From positions 124,001-188,000 of the forward strand of contig NZ_BMSF01000010.1 in assembly GCF_014649015.1 (NCBI RefSeq): a stretch of DNA of 64,000 nt, written 5' to 3'. The stretch is from Streptomyces narbonensis (GTDB lineage: Bacteria; Actinomycetota; Actinomycetes; Streptomycetales; Streptomycetaceae). The notes beneath the pieces were generated by a model that saw only the letters and a program-made list of their open reading frames with translations, was not told where the DNA came from and ran no database searches. Both the position numbers and the translations under genes were made by a program. Shown here one piece after another: positions 7,572 to 14,971 of the stretch; position 1 is the stretch's first letter; every line of letters starts with the position of its first letter.

Positions 7572-8777
7572 ATGGGGTACGTGACGCTCCCCCGCCCGCA
7601 CCGCATCGACCTGTACATCGCCGCCATCGGGCTGGTCGGCGGCCTGATCCTGTGGTGGTTCGGACTCTTCGTGACCGGGGACCGCCTCATCGGTCCGCGC
7701 TGGGCGACGCTGGTGCCGCTGGTCGTGATGGCCACGATGGAGGCCCTGCGCCGCGCAGCTCCGCAGACCGCCCTGCTCGTCGCCACCGCGGCGATCGTCG
7801 GCGACCAGTTCACCAACGGCAACCTCGCCACGGTCCTGATGTTCACGGACGTGGTCTACGCGGCGGTGGTGTACGGCACGCCCGCCCAGGCCCGGCGCAT
7901 CCCGTACACCATGGGCCTGATCACCGTCACGGTCACGGTGGTCTTCCTCGTCTGGTGGCAGAACGCGGTCGCGCTCCTCGTGGGCGTGCTCACGGGCATG
8001 CTCTCCTTCCTCCCGGCGATCACGGGCGCGATCGTCCGCAACCACCGGGAGGCGGCCGACTCCGCCCGGCTGCGCGCCGAGCAGACCGCGCTGCTTGCCG
8101 AGATGGACCGGACGCAGGCGGTGGTGGCCGAGCGGTCCCGGATGGCGCGCGAGCTGCACGACATGGTGGCGAACCACCTCTCCGCCATCGCGATCCACTC
8201 CACGGCCGCGCTCTCGCTCGACGAACCGGCCACCACCCGGCAGGCGCTGACCGTGATCCGGGAGAACAGCGTCGCGGGTCTCGCCGAGATGCGGCGGCTC
8301 ATCGGACTGCTGCGGGACAGCAGCGGGGACACGGAGCCGGCCGCCGCGCCCACGCTCGCCGGCCTGGACGCGCTGGTGGCGCAGTCCGCGGCCAACGCCG
8401 AGCCGAGCGGTCTCGTCCTCGCCCTCGACGACACGCGGCAGAGCCCGGCGGCCCTCCCCGCGCCGGTGGAGCTGGCCGCGTACCGGATCGTGCAGGAGTC
8501 GCTGACGAACGCCCTCAAGCACGCGGCGCCCGGCGAGGTGCGGGTGACCCTGGGCCAGGATCCGGGCGCGCTGTGGATCCGGGTGACGAGCCCGTACGGG
8601 GAGCGCCCCGGGCCGACCGCGCCCGGTTCGGGCGCGGGCCTGTTGGGGATGCGGGAGCGGGTGGCCCTGCTCGACGGGGCCTTCGAGGCGGGCCCGGTCA
8701 CCGACGACGAAGGACGGAAGACGTGGCGGGTCCGGGCGGAACTGCCCGTTGGCGCGAGCGACGAGGAGCGGACATGA
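7572..8777 (+). CDS. Two-component sensor histidine kinase, DesK/NarX-like (HisKA_3)
   Basis: A 401-residue membrane sensor kinase. Four to five hydrophobic segments occupy residues 10-150, followed by a dimerisation helix with the phosphoacceptor histidine in MARELHDMVANHLSAIAIHS and a C-terminal HATPase domain with the ATP lid GSGAGLLGMRERV. The HisKA_3 type pairs with NarL/LuxR-type regulators, and one follows directly. I chose ATG 7572 because GGAGA lies about 8 bases upstream; GTG 7581 is an alternative. The TGA stop overlaps an ATG that opens a short decoy reading frame in the repeat described next. The stimulus is unknown. Confidence 0.9.
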   Translation: MGYVTLPRPHRIDLYIAAIGLVGGLILWWFGLFVTGDRLIGPRWATLVPLVVMATMEALRRAAPQTALLVATAAIVGDQFTNGNLATVLMFTDVVYAAVVYGTPAQARRIPYTMGLITVTVTVVFLVWWQNAVALLVGVLTGMLSFLPAITGAIVRNHREAADSARLRAEQTALLAEMDRTQAVVAERSRMARELHDMVANHLSAIAIHSTAALSLDEPATTRQALTVIRENSVAGLAEMRRLIGLLRDSSGDTEPAAAPTLAGLDALVAQSAANAEPSGLVLALDDTRQSPAALPAPVELAAYRIVQESLTNALKHAAPGEVRVTLGQDPGALWIRVTSPYGERPGPTAPGSGAGLLGMRERVALLDGAFEAGPVTDDEGRKTWRVRAELPVGASDEERT

Positions 8778-8831
8778 CGGAACGGACGCGCGGAGAGCGG
8801 ACATGACGGAGCGGGCGGGCGGAGAGCGGAC
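8774..8831 (+). repeat. Tandem 29-bp repeat of an ATGA start/stop junction
   Basis: Two consecutive 29-bp units (8774-8802, 8803-8831), both beginning ATGACGGA and ending with GGAGAGCGGAC, lie between kinase and regulator, and the regulator itself begins with the same ATGACGG at 8832. Each unit contains a 10-codon open frame (MTERTRGERT, then MTERAGGERT) whose TGA overlaps the next ATG. The kinase stop, two mini-frames and the regulator start thus form a chain of four ATGA overlaps. The arrangement looks like slippage duplication of the original coupled junction. Confidence 0.85.
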
Positions 8832-9485
8832 ATGACGGTGCGGGTACTGGTCGCCGAGGACCAGAGCGCGGTACGGGCGGGGCTCGTCCTGATCCTGGGC
8901 AGCGCCCCGGACATCGAGGTGGTCGGGGAGGCCGCGGACGGGGAGCGGGCGGTGAAGCTGGCCCGCGAGCTGCGCCCGGACCTGGTCCTGATGGATGTGC
9001 AGATGCCGCGGATGGACGGGGTGACGGCGACCGGGATCGTCGTCTCGGAGGGGCTCGCGGACGTCCTCGTCCTGACCACCTTCGACCTCGACGAGTACGT
9101 GTTCGGCGCGCTGCGCGCGGGCGCCTCGGGCTTCCTCCTGAAGAACGCGGAGGCGCGGGAGCTGATCGAGGCGGTGCGGACGGTGGCGCGCGGCGAGGGG
9201 CTCATCGCGCCGTCGGTGACCCGGCGGCTGATCGCCGAGTTCGCCGCGACGGGCCGTCCGGCGCGGCCGTCGGCCGGGACGGACCCGGGGGTGCTCGACG
9301 CCCTGACGCCCCGGGAGCGGGAGGTGCTGTCGGCGCTGGGCGGCGGTCTGTCGAACGCCGAGATCGCGGCGCGCCTCGACATGGCGGAGGCGACGGTGAA
9401 GACGCACGTCAGCAAGGTGCTCAGCAAGCTGGAGCTGCGCAGCAGGGTTCAAGCGGCAGTGCTGGCACAGGAGTTGGGGGTCTGA
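8832..9485 (+). CDS. Response regulator, NarL/LuxR family
   Basis: A 217-residue regulator. The receiver domain (residues 3-120) has the acidic pair E9/D10, the phosphoacceptor D55 in LVLMDVQMP, T83 in VLVLTTFD and K104 in GFLLKN. The C-terminal LuxR-type helix-turn-helix is LTPREREVLSALGGGLSNAE through TVKTHVSKVLSKLELRSR (about 150-207). It is the partner of the kinase encoded just upstream. Its ATG is the last of the ATGA chain, with GGAGAG 7-12 bases upstream. The gene ends 17 bp before the chitinase promoter repeats, so control of the chitinase or of the kinase pair itself is possible but not shown. Confidence 0.94.
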   Translation: MTVRVLVAEDQSAVRAGLVLILGSAPDIEVVGEAADGERAVKLARELRPDLVLMDVQMPRMDGVTATGIVVSEGLADVLVLTTFDLDEYVFGALRAGASGFLLKNAEARELIEAVRTVARGEGLIAPSVTRRLIAEFAATGRPARPSAGTDPGVLDALTPREREVLSALGGGLSNAEIAARLDMAEATVKTHVSKVLSKLELRSRVQAAVLAQELGV

Positions 9486-9501
9486 CCGAGATCGGCGACG
9501 T

Positions 9502-9543
9502 TGGTCTGGACCTCTTGACGATTGGTCCAGACCTTCCTACGCT
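9502..9543 (+). promoter_or_regulatory. Chitinase promoter with 12-bp direct repeats
   Basis: Two direct repeats, TGGTCTGGACCT (9502-9513) and TGGTCCAGACCT (9523-9534), match the conserved Streptomyces chitinase-promoter element linked to chitin induction, glucose repression and DasR-type control. They flank a -35 box TTGACG (9515-9520), separated by 17 bases from a -10 box TACGCT (9538-9543). The second repeat therefore lies in the spacer, so a bound protein would block the polymerase. Transcription would start about 60 bases before the chitinase start codon. Confidence 0.85.
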
Positions 9544-9608
9544 CGCGGGGCGCGCGCAACTCTCTCGGACCACCCCCACCCAGAACGTCCGCAACTTGAG
9601 GAGCACCG

Positions 9609-11453
9609 TTGAGCACTCAAGCACCGACGCGCCGAAGAGGAATCAGAGCACGGGTCGCAGCCGCCGTGACCGCCCTGGCCCTCCCGCTCGCCGCCATGGT
9701 CGGTCTCGCCACCCCCGCGGAGGCGGCCACCTCCGCCACGGCGACCTACACCAAGACCCAGGACTGGGGCACCGGCTTCGGCGCCGGCTGGACCATCAAG
9801 AACACCGGCACCACCACGATCAGCTCGTGGAACCTGGAGTGGGACTACCCCTCCGGCACCCGGGTCACCTCCGCGTGGGACGCCACCGTCACCAACAGCG
9901 GCAACCACTGGACCGCCAAGAACGTCGGATGGAACGGCACCCTGGCCCCCGGCGCCTCCGTCTCCTTCGGCTACAACGGTGCCGGATCCGGCGCCCCCAC
10001 CGGCTGCAAGATCAACGGCGCCGCCTGCGACGGCTCCACCCAGCCGGGCGACAACCCGCCCTCGGCCCCCGGCACCCCGGTCGCCTCGGACATCACCAAC
10101 ACCTCGGTGAAGCTCAGCTGGGGCGCTGCCACCGACGACAAGGGCGTCAAGAACTACGACGTCCTCCGCGACGGCACGAAGGTCACCACCACCACCGCCC
10201 TGACCTACACCGACCAGGGACTCACCGCCGGCACCGACTACACCTACTCGGTCGTCGCCCGCGACACCATCGACCAGACCGGTCCCGCCGCCGGCCCGAC
10301 CCCGGTACGGACCACCGGGGGCGACACCCCGCCGCCGCCGAAGGCCGTCAAGCTGGGCTACTTCACCAACTGGGGCGTCTACGGCCGCAATTACCACGTG
10401 AAGAACATCGTGACCTCGGGCTCCGCGTCCAAGATCACCCACATCAACTACGCGTTCGGCAACGTCCAGGGCGGCAAGTGCACCATCGGTGACGCCTACG
10501 CCGACTACGACAAGGCCTACACCGCCGACCAGTCCGTCGACGGCGTCGCCGACACCTGGGACCAGCCGCTCCGCGGCAACTTCAACCAGTTGCGCAAGCT
10601 GAAGAAGGCCTACCCGAACATCAAGGTCCTCTGGTCCTTCGGCGGCTGGACCTGGTCCGGCGGCTTCGGCCAGGCCGTGCAGAACCCGGCCGCCTTCGCC
10701 CAGTCCTGCTACGACCTGGTCGAGGACCCGCGCTGGGCCGACGTCTTCGACGGCATCGACCTGGACTGGGAGTACCCGAACGCCTGCGGTCTCACCTGTG
10801 ACACCAGCGGCGCCGCGTCCTTCAAGAACATGATGCAGGCCATGCGTGCCAAGTTCGGCGCGAACAACCTGGTCACCGCGGCCGTCACGGCCGACGCCTC
10901 GGCCGGCGGCAAGATCGACGCCGCCGACTACGCGGGCGCCGCGCCGTACTACGACTGGCTGAACGTGATGACGTACGACTTCTTCGGCGCCTGGGCGGCG
11001 CAGGGCCCGACGGCCCCGCACTCCCCGCTCACCTCCTACGCCGGCATCCCGCAGGCGGGCTTCAACTCCGCCGAGGCGATCGCCAAGTTCAAGGCGAAGG
11101 GCGTCCCCGCCAAGAAGCTCCTCCTCGGCATCGGCTTCTACGGCCGCGGCTGGACCGGCGTCACCCAGTCCGCCCCCGGCGGCACGGCGACCGGCCCGGC
11201 GCAGGGCACGTACGAGCAGGGCATCGAGGACTACAAGGTCCTCAAGAACTCCTGCCCGTCCAACGGCACCGTCGCGGGCACGGCCTACGCCCACTGCGGC
11301 ACCAACTGGTGGAGCTACGACACCCCCGCCACCGTGAACTCGAAGATGAGCTGGGCCAAGAACCAGGGCCTCGGCGGAGCGTTCTTCTGGGAGTTCAGCG
11401 GTGACACCGGCAACGGCGAGCTCGTCGGCGCCATCAACACCGGTCTGAACTAA
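9609..11453 (+). CDS. Secreted GH18 chitinase with CBM2 and fibronectin III domains
   Basis: A 614-residue secreted chitinase. The TTG start at 9609 is preceded by AGGAG. A signal peptide with a basic n-region (TRRRGIRAR) and cleavage near TPAEA/A (residue 39) is followed by a family-2 carbohydrate-binding module (about 40-140), a Pro/Ser linker, a fibronectin type III domain (about 155-235), a PPPPK linker, and the GH18 barrel (about 245-614). The active-site motif DGIDLDWEYP is intact, with the proton donor Glu388. The enzyme cleaves chitin outside the cell, feeding N-acetylglucosamine metabolism. Regulation is expected through the direct-repeat promoter upstream. A strong terminator follows. 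Confidence 0.96.
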   Translation: MSTQAPTRRRGIRARVAAAVTALALPLAAMVGLATPAEAATSATATYTKTQDWGTGFGAGWTIKNTGTTTISSWNLEWDYPSGTRVTSAWDATVTNSGNHWTAKNVGWNGTLAPGASVSFGYNGAGSGAPTGCKINGAACDGSTQPGDNPPSAPGTPVASDITNTSVKLSWGAATDDKGVKNYDVLRDGTKVTTTTALTYTDQGLTAGTDYTYSVVARDTIDQTGPAAGPTPVRTTGGDTPPPPKAVKLGYFTNWGVYGRNYHVKNIVTSGSASKITHINYAFGNVQGGKCTIGDAYADYDKAYTADQSVDGVADTWDQPLRGNFNQLRKLKKAYPNIKVLWSFGGWTWSGGFGQAVQNPAAFAQSCYDLVEDPRWADVFDGIDLDWEYPNACGLTCDTSGAASFKNMMQAMRAKFGANNLVTAAVTADASAGGKIDAADYAGAAPYYDWLNVMTYDFFGAWAAQGPTAPHSPLTSYAGIPQAGFNSAEAIAKFKAKGVPAKKLLLGIGFYGRGWTGVTQSAPGGTATGPAQGTYEQGIEDYKVLKNSCPSNGTVAGTAYAHCGTNWWSYDTPATVNSKMSWAKNQGLGGAFFWEFSGDTGNGELVGAINTGLN

Positions 11454-11470
11454 CCCCGACCGGGAACGAC

Positions 11471-11507
11471 GAAGCGGGGGCCGGCGCAGCACGCCGACCC
11501 CCGCTTC
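11471..11507 (+). terminator. Hairpin terminator after the chitinase gene
   Basis: A 10-bp perfect stem, GAAGCGGGGG (11471-11480) with CCCCCGCTTC (11498-11507), is extended inside by CGGCG/CGCCG. It sits 17 bp after the chitinase stop and just before the end of the convergent DUF2550 gene, so it likely works in both directions. Confidence 0.85.
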
Positions 11508-11514
11508 CTCACAC

Positions 11515-11967
11515 CTACGCGACGTTCACCCTCTGCCCGGGCGGCGCCGCCTCCAGCCAGGCCATGAAGCCGGTCCGGGCGTCCTCGCTCATCGCGAGCT
11601 CCAGACGGACGCCCTCGTACATACAGGGCTGGATGACCATGTCGGAGAGGAGCGCGAGCTCCTCCTCGCCCTCGGGCATCCGGCGCTCCAGGGCCACGAT
11701 GGAGGAACGCTCCAGGACCCGGCGCGGGCGGGGTGCGTACGAGAAGACACGGAACCAGGCGATCTCGTCACCGCTGTAGCGGGCGACGCCGTACACCCAG
11801 CCCTTGCCGCTCGGATCCGGCTCATCAGGGACGTTCCAGTGCAGGGAGCAGTCGAAGGTGCCGCCGGCGCGCTGGATCAGCCTCCTGCGCAAGCCGAAGA
11901 CGAAGAGCCCGATCACCACCAGTGCGACGACCAGGCCGCACACGAGCAGAGCGAGGAACATCTTCAC
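11515..11967 (-). CDS. DUF2550 family membrane-anchored protein
   Basis: A 150-residue protein with one N-terminal membrane helix (residues 3-26, FLALLVCGLVVALVVIGLFVF), a short basic stretch (RRRLIQR), and a soluble domain with GTFDCSLHW, GKGWVYGVARYSGDEIAWFRVFSY and RRVLERSSI. This matches the actinobacterial DUF2550 family, usually encoded directly downstream of atpC as here. The function is unknown. It is separated from atpC by a very long hairpin and so may be transcribed weakly or independently of the atp operon. Confidence 0.88.
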   Translation of the reverse strand: MKMFLALLVCGLVVALVVIGLFVFGLRRRLIQRAGGTFDCSLHWNVPDEPDPSGKGWVYGVARYSGDEIAWFRVFSYAPRPRRVLERSSIVALERRMPEGEEELALLSDMVIQPCMYEGVRLELAMSEDARTGFMAWLEAAPPGQRVNVA

Positions 11968-12035
11968 CGACCTCCTCGCTGCGTCCCGTAGCCGGCAGGG
12001 CCGACCGAACCGAAATACACCTGCATCTGCATCGC

Positions 12036-12082
12036 CTCAGCCGCGGCACGGTCTGGATAATTCCAGCCGTGCCGCGGCTGAG
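12036..12082 (-). terminator. Very long hairpin behind the atp operon
   Basis: CTCAGCCGCGGCACGG (12036-12051) pairs perfectly with 12067-12082. The inner part CTGGA/TCCAG (12053-12057/12062-12066) extends it to about 21 bp with one bulged base and a TAAT loop. It lies 24 bp beyond the atpC stop and 68 bp before the DUF2550 start. It has no U-run, as is usual for Streptomyces terminators. Confidence 0.85.
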
Positions 12083-12106
12083 GGCACTTCTACTCGGCGC
12101 GGACCG

Positions 12107-12481
12107 TCAGCGGACCGCTACCGCGCGCAGCCGGACATCGGCGCGCCGCTCGGCGGCGGCGTCGGAGTCCGACTTCGCACGCTCCAGCGCGCGCTCGGCG
12201 CGCTGGGCGTCGATCTCGTCCGCCAGCTCGCAGATCTCCGCGAGCAGAGACAGCTTGTCGTCGGCGAAGGAGATGAATCCGCCGTGGACGGCGGCGACGA
12301 CGGTCGCGCCCTCGCTCGTACGGATGGTCACCGGGCCCGACTCCAGCACACCGAGCAGCGGCTGGTGGCCGGGCATGACGCCGATGTCGCCGGAGGTGGT
12401 ACGCGCGATGACCAGGGTGGCCTCGCCGGACCAGACACTCCGGTCCGCGGCGACCAGCTCGACGTGCAGCTCAGCAGCCAA
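12107..12481 (-). CDS. atpC: F0F1 ATP synthase epsilon subunit
   Basis: A 124-residue epsilon subunit of the F1 central stalk. It has the N-terminal beta-sandwich (ELHVELVAADRSVWSGEATLVIA, TTSGDIGVMPGHQPLLGVL) and a C-terminal helical hairpin (DAQRAERALERAKSD). The start is TTG at 12481, preceded by GAGGAG. It is last in the leftward-reading atp operon, separated from atpD by 110 bp containing a strong hairpin, which may set its level relative to the other subunits. Confidence 0.96.
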   Translation of the reverse strand: MAAELHVELVAADRSVWSGEATLVIARTTSGDIGVMPGHQPLLGVLESGPVTIRTSEGATVVAAVHGGFISFADDKLSLLAEICELADEIDAQRAERALERAKSDSDAAAERRADVRLRAVAVR

Positions 12482-12548
12482 GGGTGGCTCCTCGGGTCAC
12501 CACCCGGCGGTCGTGCCGGGTGTTGGGGTCAATTCTAATGGGCGTGGT

Positions 12549-12578
12549 GAGGGGGGCGGGACAGGTCCCGCCCCCCTC
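12549..12578 (-). terminator. Perfect hairpin inside the atp operon, between atpD and atpC
   Basis: GAGGGGGGCGGGAC (12549-12562) and GTCCCGCCCCCCTC (12565-12578) form a 14-bp perfect stem with only AG between the arms. It lies 13 bp downstream of the atpD stop codon and upstream of atpC. It could act as a partial terminator or as an mRNA-stabilising structure that adjusts subunit ratios. Confidence 0.75.
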
Positions 12579-12591
12579 GGGAGCACGGGGC

Positions 12592-14034
12592 TCAGGAGAC
12601 GCCAAGCTCCTTGGCGTTCTTCTTGAGGTCCTCGACGCCACCACACATGAAGAAGGCCTGCTCGGGGAAGTGGTCGTACTCACCGTCGCAGATCGCGTTG
12701 AACGCGGCGATCGACTCGTCGAGCGGAACGTCCGAACCGTCCACACCGGTGAACTGCTTCGCCGCGTGGGTGTTCTGGGACAGGAAGCGCTCGACACGGC
12801 GGGCGCGGTGGACAACGAGCTTGTCCTCCTCGCTCAGCTCGTCGATACCGAGAATCGCGATGATGTCCTGGAGGTCCTTGTACTTCTGCAGGATTCCCTT
12901 GACGCGCGTGGCGGCGTCGTAGTGGTCCTGCGCGATGTAGCGCGGGTCCAGGATCCGGGACGTGGAGTCCAGCGGGTCCACGGCCGGGTAGATGCCCTTC
13001 TCGGAGATCGGACGGGAGAGAACCGTCGTCGCGTCGAGGTGGGCGAAGGTGGTGGCCGGAGCCGGGTCGGTCAGGTCGTCCGCGGGGACGTAGATCGCCT
13101 GCATCGAGGTGATCGAGTGACCACGGGTCGACGTGATGCGCTCCTGGAGGAGACCCATCTCGTCGGCCAGGTTCGGCTGGTAACCCACCGCGGAGGGCAT
13201 GCGGCCGAGCAGCGTGGAGACCTCGGAACCGGCCTGGGTGAAGCGGAAGATGTTGTCGATGAAGAAGAGAACATCCTGCTTCTGCACATCGCGGAAGTAC
13301 TCCGCCATGGTCAGACCGGCGAGGGCCACGCGCAGACGCGTGCCCGGCGGCTCGTCCATCTGGCCGAAGACAAGCGCGGTCTTGTCCAGAACGCCCGCTT
13401 CTTCCATCTCGACCATGAGGTCGTTGCCCTCACGGGTGCGCTCGCCGACGCCCGCGAAGACCGAAACACCGTCGTGCAGCTTGGCCACACGGACGATCAT
13501 TTCCTGGATCAGAACGGTCTTGCCGACACCGGCACCACCGAACAGACCGATCTTTCCACCCTTGACGTACGGGGTGAGAAGGTCGACGACCTTCAGGCCG
13601 GTCTCGAACATCTCGGTCTTGGACTCGAGCTGGTCGAAGGCCGGGGCCTTGCGGTGGATGGTCCAGCGCGGCGCGTCGGCCACGGTGGAGGAGTCGGCGT
13701 TCAGCACCTCACCGAGCGTGTTGAACACACGGCCCTTGGTGACGTCACCGACGGGGACGGTGATGCCCGTGCCCGTGTCGGTCACCGGGGCCTGGCGGAC
13801 CAGACCGTCGGTGGGCTGCATCGAGATGGTGCGGACGACGCCGTCACCGAGGTGCTGGGCAACCTCGAGCGTCAGCGTCTTGGTGCCACCCTCAACGGCC
13901 GGGTCCGGGACCTGGACGTTCAGCGCGTTGTAGATCTCCGGCATCGCGTCGACGGGGAACTCCACGTCGACGACCGGGCCGATGACCCGGGCGACGCGGC
14001 CCGTGGCGGCGGCCGTCTCAACAGTGGTCGTCAT
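12592..14034 (-). CDS. atpD: F0F1 ATP synthase beta subunit
   Basis: A 480-residue catalytic beta subunit of F1. The P-loop GGAGVGKTVLIQE, the catalytic glutamate region GVGERTREGNDL, the Walker B segment DVLFFIDNIFRF, and the nucleotide-binding VPADDLTDPAPATTF are all present. Length is normal. The start ATG overlaps the atpG stop by one base (TAATG), indicating translational coupling that fits the three-beta to one-gamma stoichiometry only with other control, for instance RNA structure. Confidence 0.98.
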   Translation of the reverse strand: MTTTVETAAATGRVARVIGPVVDVEFPVDAMPEIYNALNVQVPDPAVEGGTKTLTLEVAQHLGDGVVRTISMQPTDGLVRQAPVTDTGTGITVPVGDVTKGRVFNTLGEVLNADSSTVADAPRWTIHRKAPAFDQLESKTEMFETGLKVVDLLTPYVKGGKIGLFGGAGVGKTVLIQEMIVRVAKLHDGVSVFAGVGERTREGNDLMVEMEEAGVLDKTALVFGQMDEPPGTRLRVALAGLTMAEYFRDVQKQDVLFFIDNIFRFTQAGSEVSTLLGRMPSAVGYQPNLADEMGLLQERITSTRGHSITSMQAIYVPADDLTDPAPATTFAHLDATTVLSRPISEKGIYPAVDPLDSTSRILDPRYIAQDHYDAATRVKGILQKYKDLQDIIAILGIDELSEEDKLVVHRARRVERFLSQNTHAAKQFTGVDGSDVPLDESIAAFNAICDGEYDHFPEQAFFMCGGVEDLKKNAKELGVS

Positions 14035-14951
14035 TACTTGTCACTCCCCGCGGTCGCGTCGGCCAGGGCTGCGGTGCCACCGACGATCTCGCTGATTTCC
14101 TGGGTGATTTCGGCCTGGCGGGCCGCGTTGGCAAGTCGGGAGAGGTTGTTGATCAAGTCTCCCGCGTTGTCGGTCGCCGACTTCATCGCGCGGCGCGTGG
14201 CGGCGTGCTTGGAAGCAGCCGACTGGAGCAGCGCGTTGTAGATCCGGCTCTCGACGTACCGGGGCAGCAGGGCGTCGAGGACGTCCTCCGCCGACGGCTC
14301 GAAGTCGTACAGCGGTCGGAGCGTGTCCGAGTCGCCGGCCTCCTTCGCCACCTCGTCGAGGCTGAGGGGCAGCAGCCGGGCCTCGACCGCCGTCTGGGTC
14401 ATCATCGAGACGAACTCGGTGTAGACGATGTGGAGCTCGTCCACACCACCCTCGGCCGTGTCCTTCTCGATCGCCTCGATCAGCGGTGCCGCGATCGTCT
14501 TGGCGTCGCCGTACGACGGCTGGTCCGTGAACCCGGTCCACGAGCCGGCCAGCTTCCGCTCACGGAAGTTGTAGTGCGCGATACCACGACGGCCGACGAC
14601 GTAAATCGTGACCTCGCGGCCCTCGCTCTCCAGCTTCGCCGTCAGCTTCTCCGCCGCCTTGATGGCGTTGGAGTTGAAGGCACCGGCCAGACCGCGGTCG
14701 CTCGAGAGGAGCAGAACTGCGGCACGGACGGGGTTCTCCGCCTCGGTGGTCAGCGGGTGCTTGTCGTTCGCACCCGTGGCCACCGCCGTGACCGCGCGCG
14801 TCAGCTCGGTCGCGTACGGAGTCGACGCCTGCACCTTGCGCTGCGCCTTGACGACACGCGAGGCGGCGATCATCTCCATCGCCTTGGTGATCTTCTTCGT
14901 CGCGGTGACGGATTTGATGCGACGCTTGTAGACCCGGAGCTGCGCTCCCAT
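14034..14951 (-). CDS. atpG: F0F1 ATP synthase gamma subunit
   Basis: A 305-residue gamma subunit, the rotating shaft of F1. The N-terminal coiled-coil helix has MGAQLRVYKRRIKSVTATKK, followed by the Rossmann-like domain (LLLSSDRGLAGAFNSNAIK) and the conserved C-terminal helix ASKHAATRRAMKSATDNAGDL. It starts 20 bp after atpA and overlaps the atpD start by one base. Confidence 0.97.
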   Translation of the reverse strand: MGAQLRVYKRRIKSVTATKKITKAMEMIAASRVVKAQRKVQASTPYATELTRAVTAVATGANDKHPLTTEAENPVRAAVLLLSSDRGLAGAFNSNAIKAAEKLTAKLESEGREVTIYVVGRRGIAHYNFRERKLAGSWTGFTDQPSYGDAKTIAAPLIEAIEKDTAEGGVDELHIVYTEFVSMMTQTAVEARLLPLSLDEVAKEAGDSDTLRPLYDFEPSAEDVLDALLPRYVESRIYNALLQSAASKHAATRRAMKSATDNAGDLINNLSRLANAARQAEITQEISEIVGGTAALADATAGSDK

Positions 14952-14971
14952 GAGTCAGGTCCCTTCCGTCG

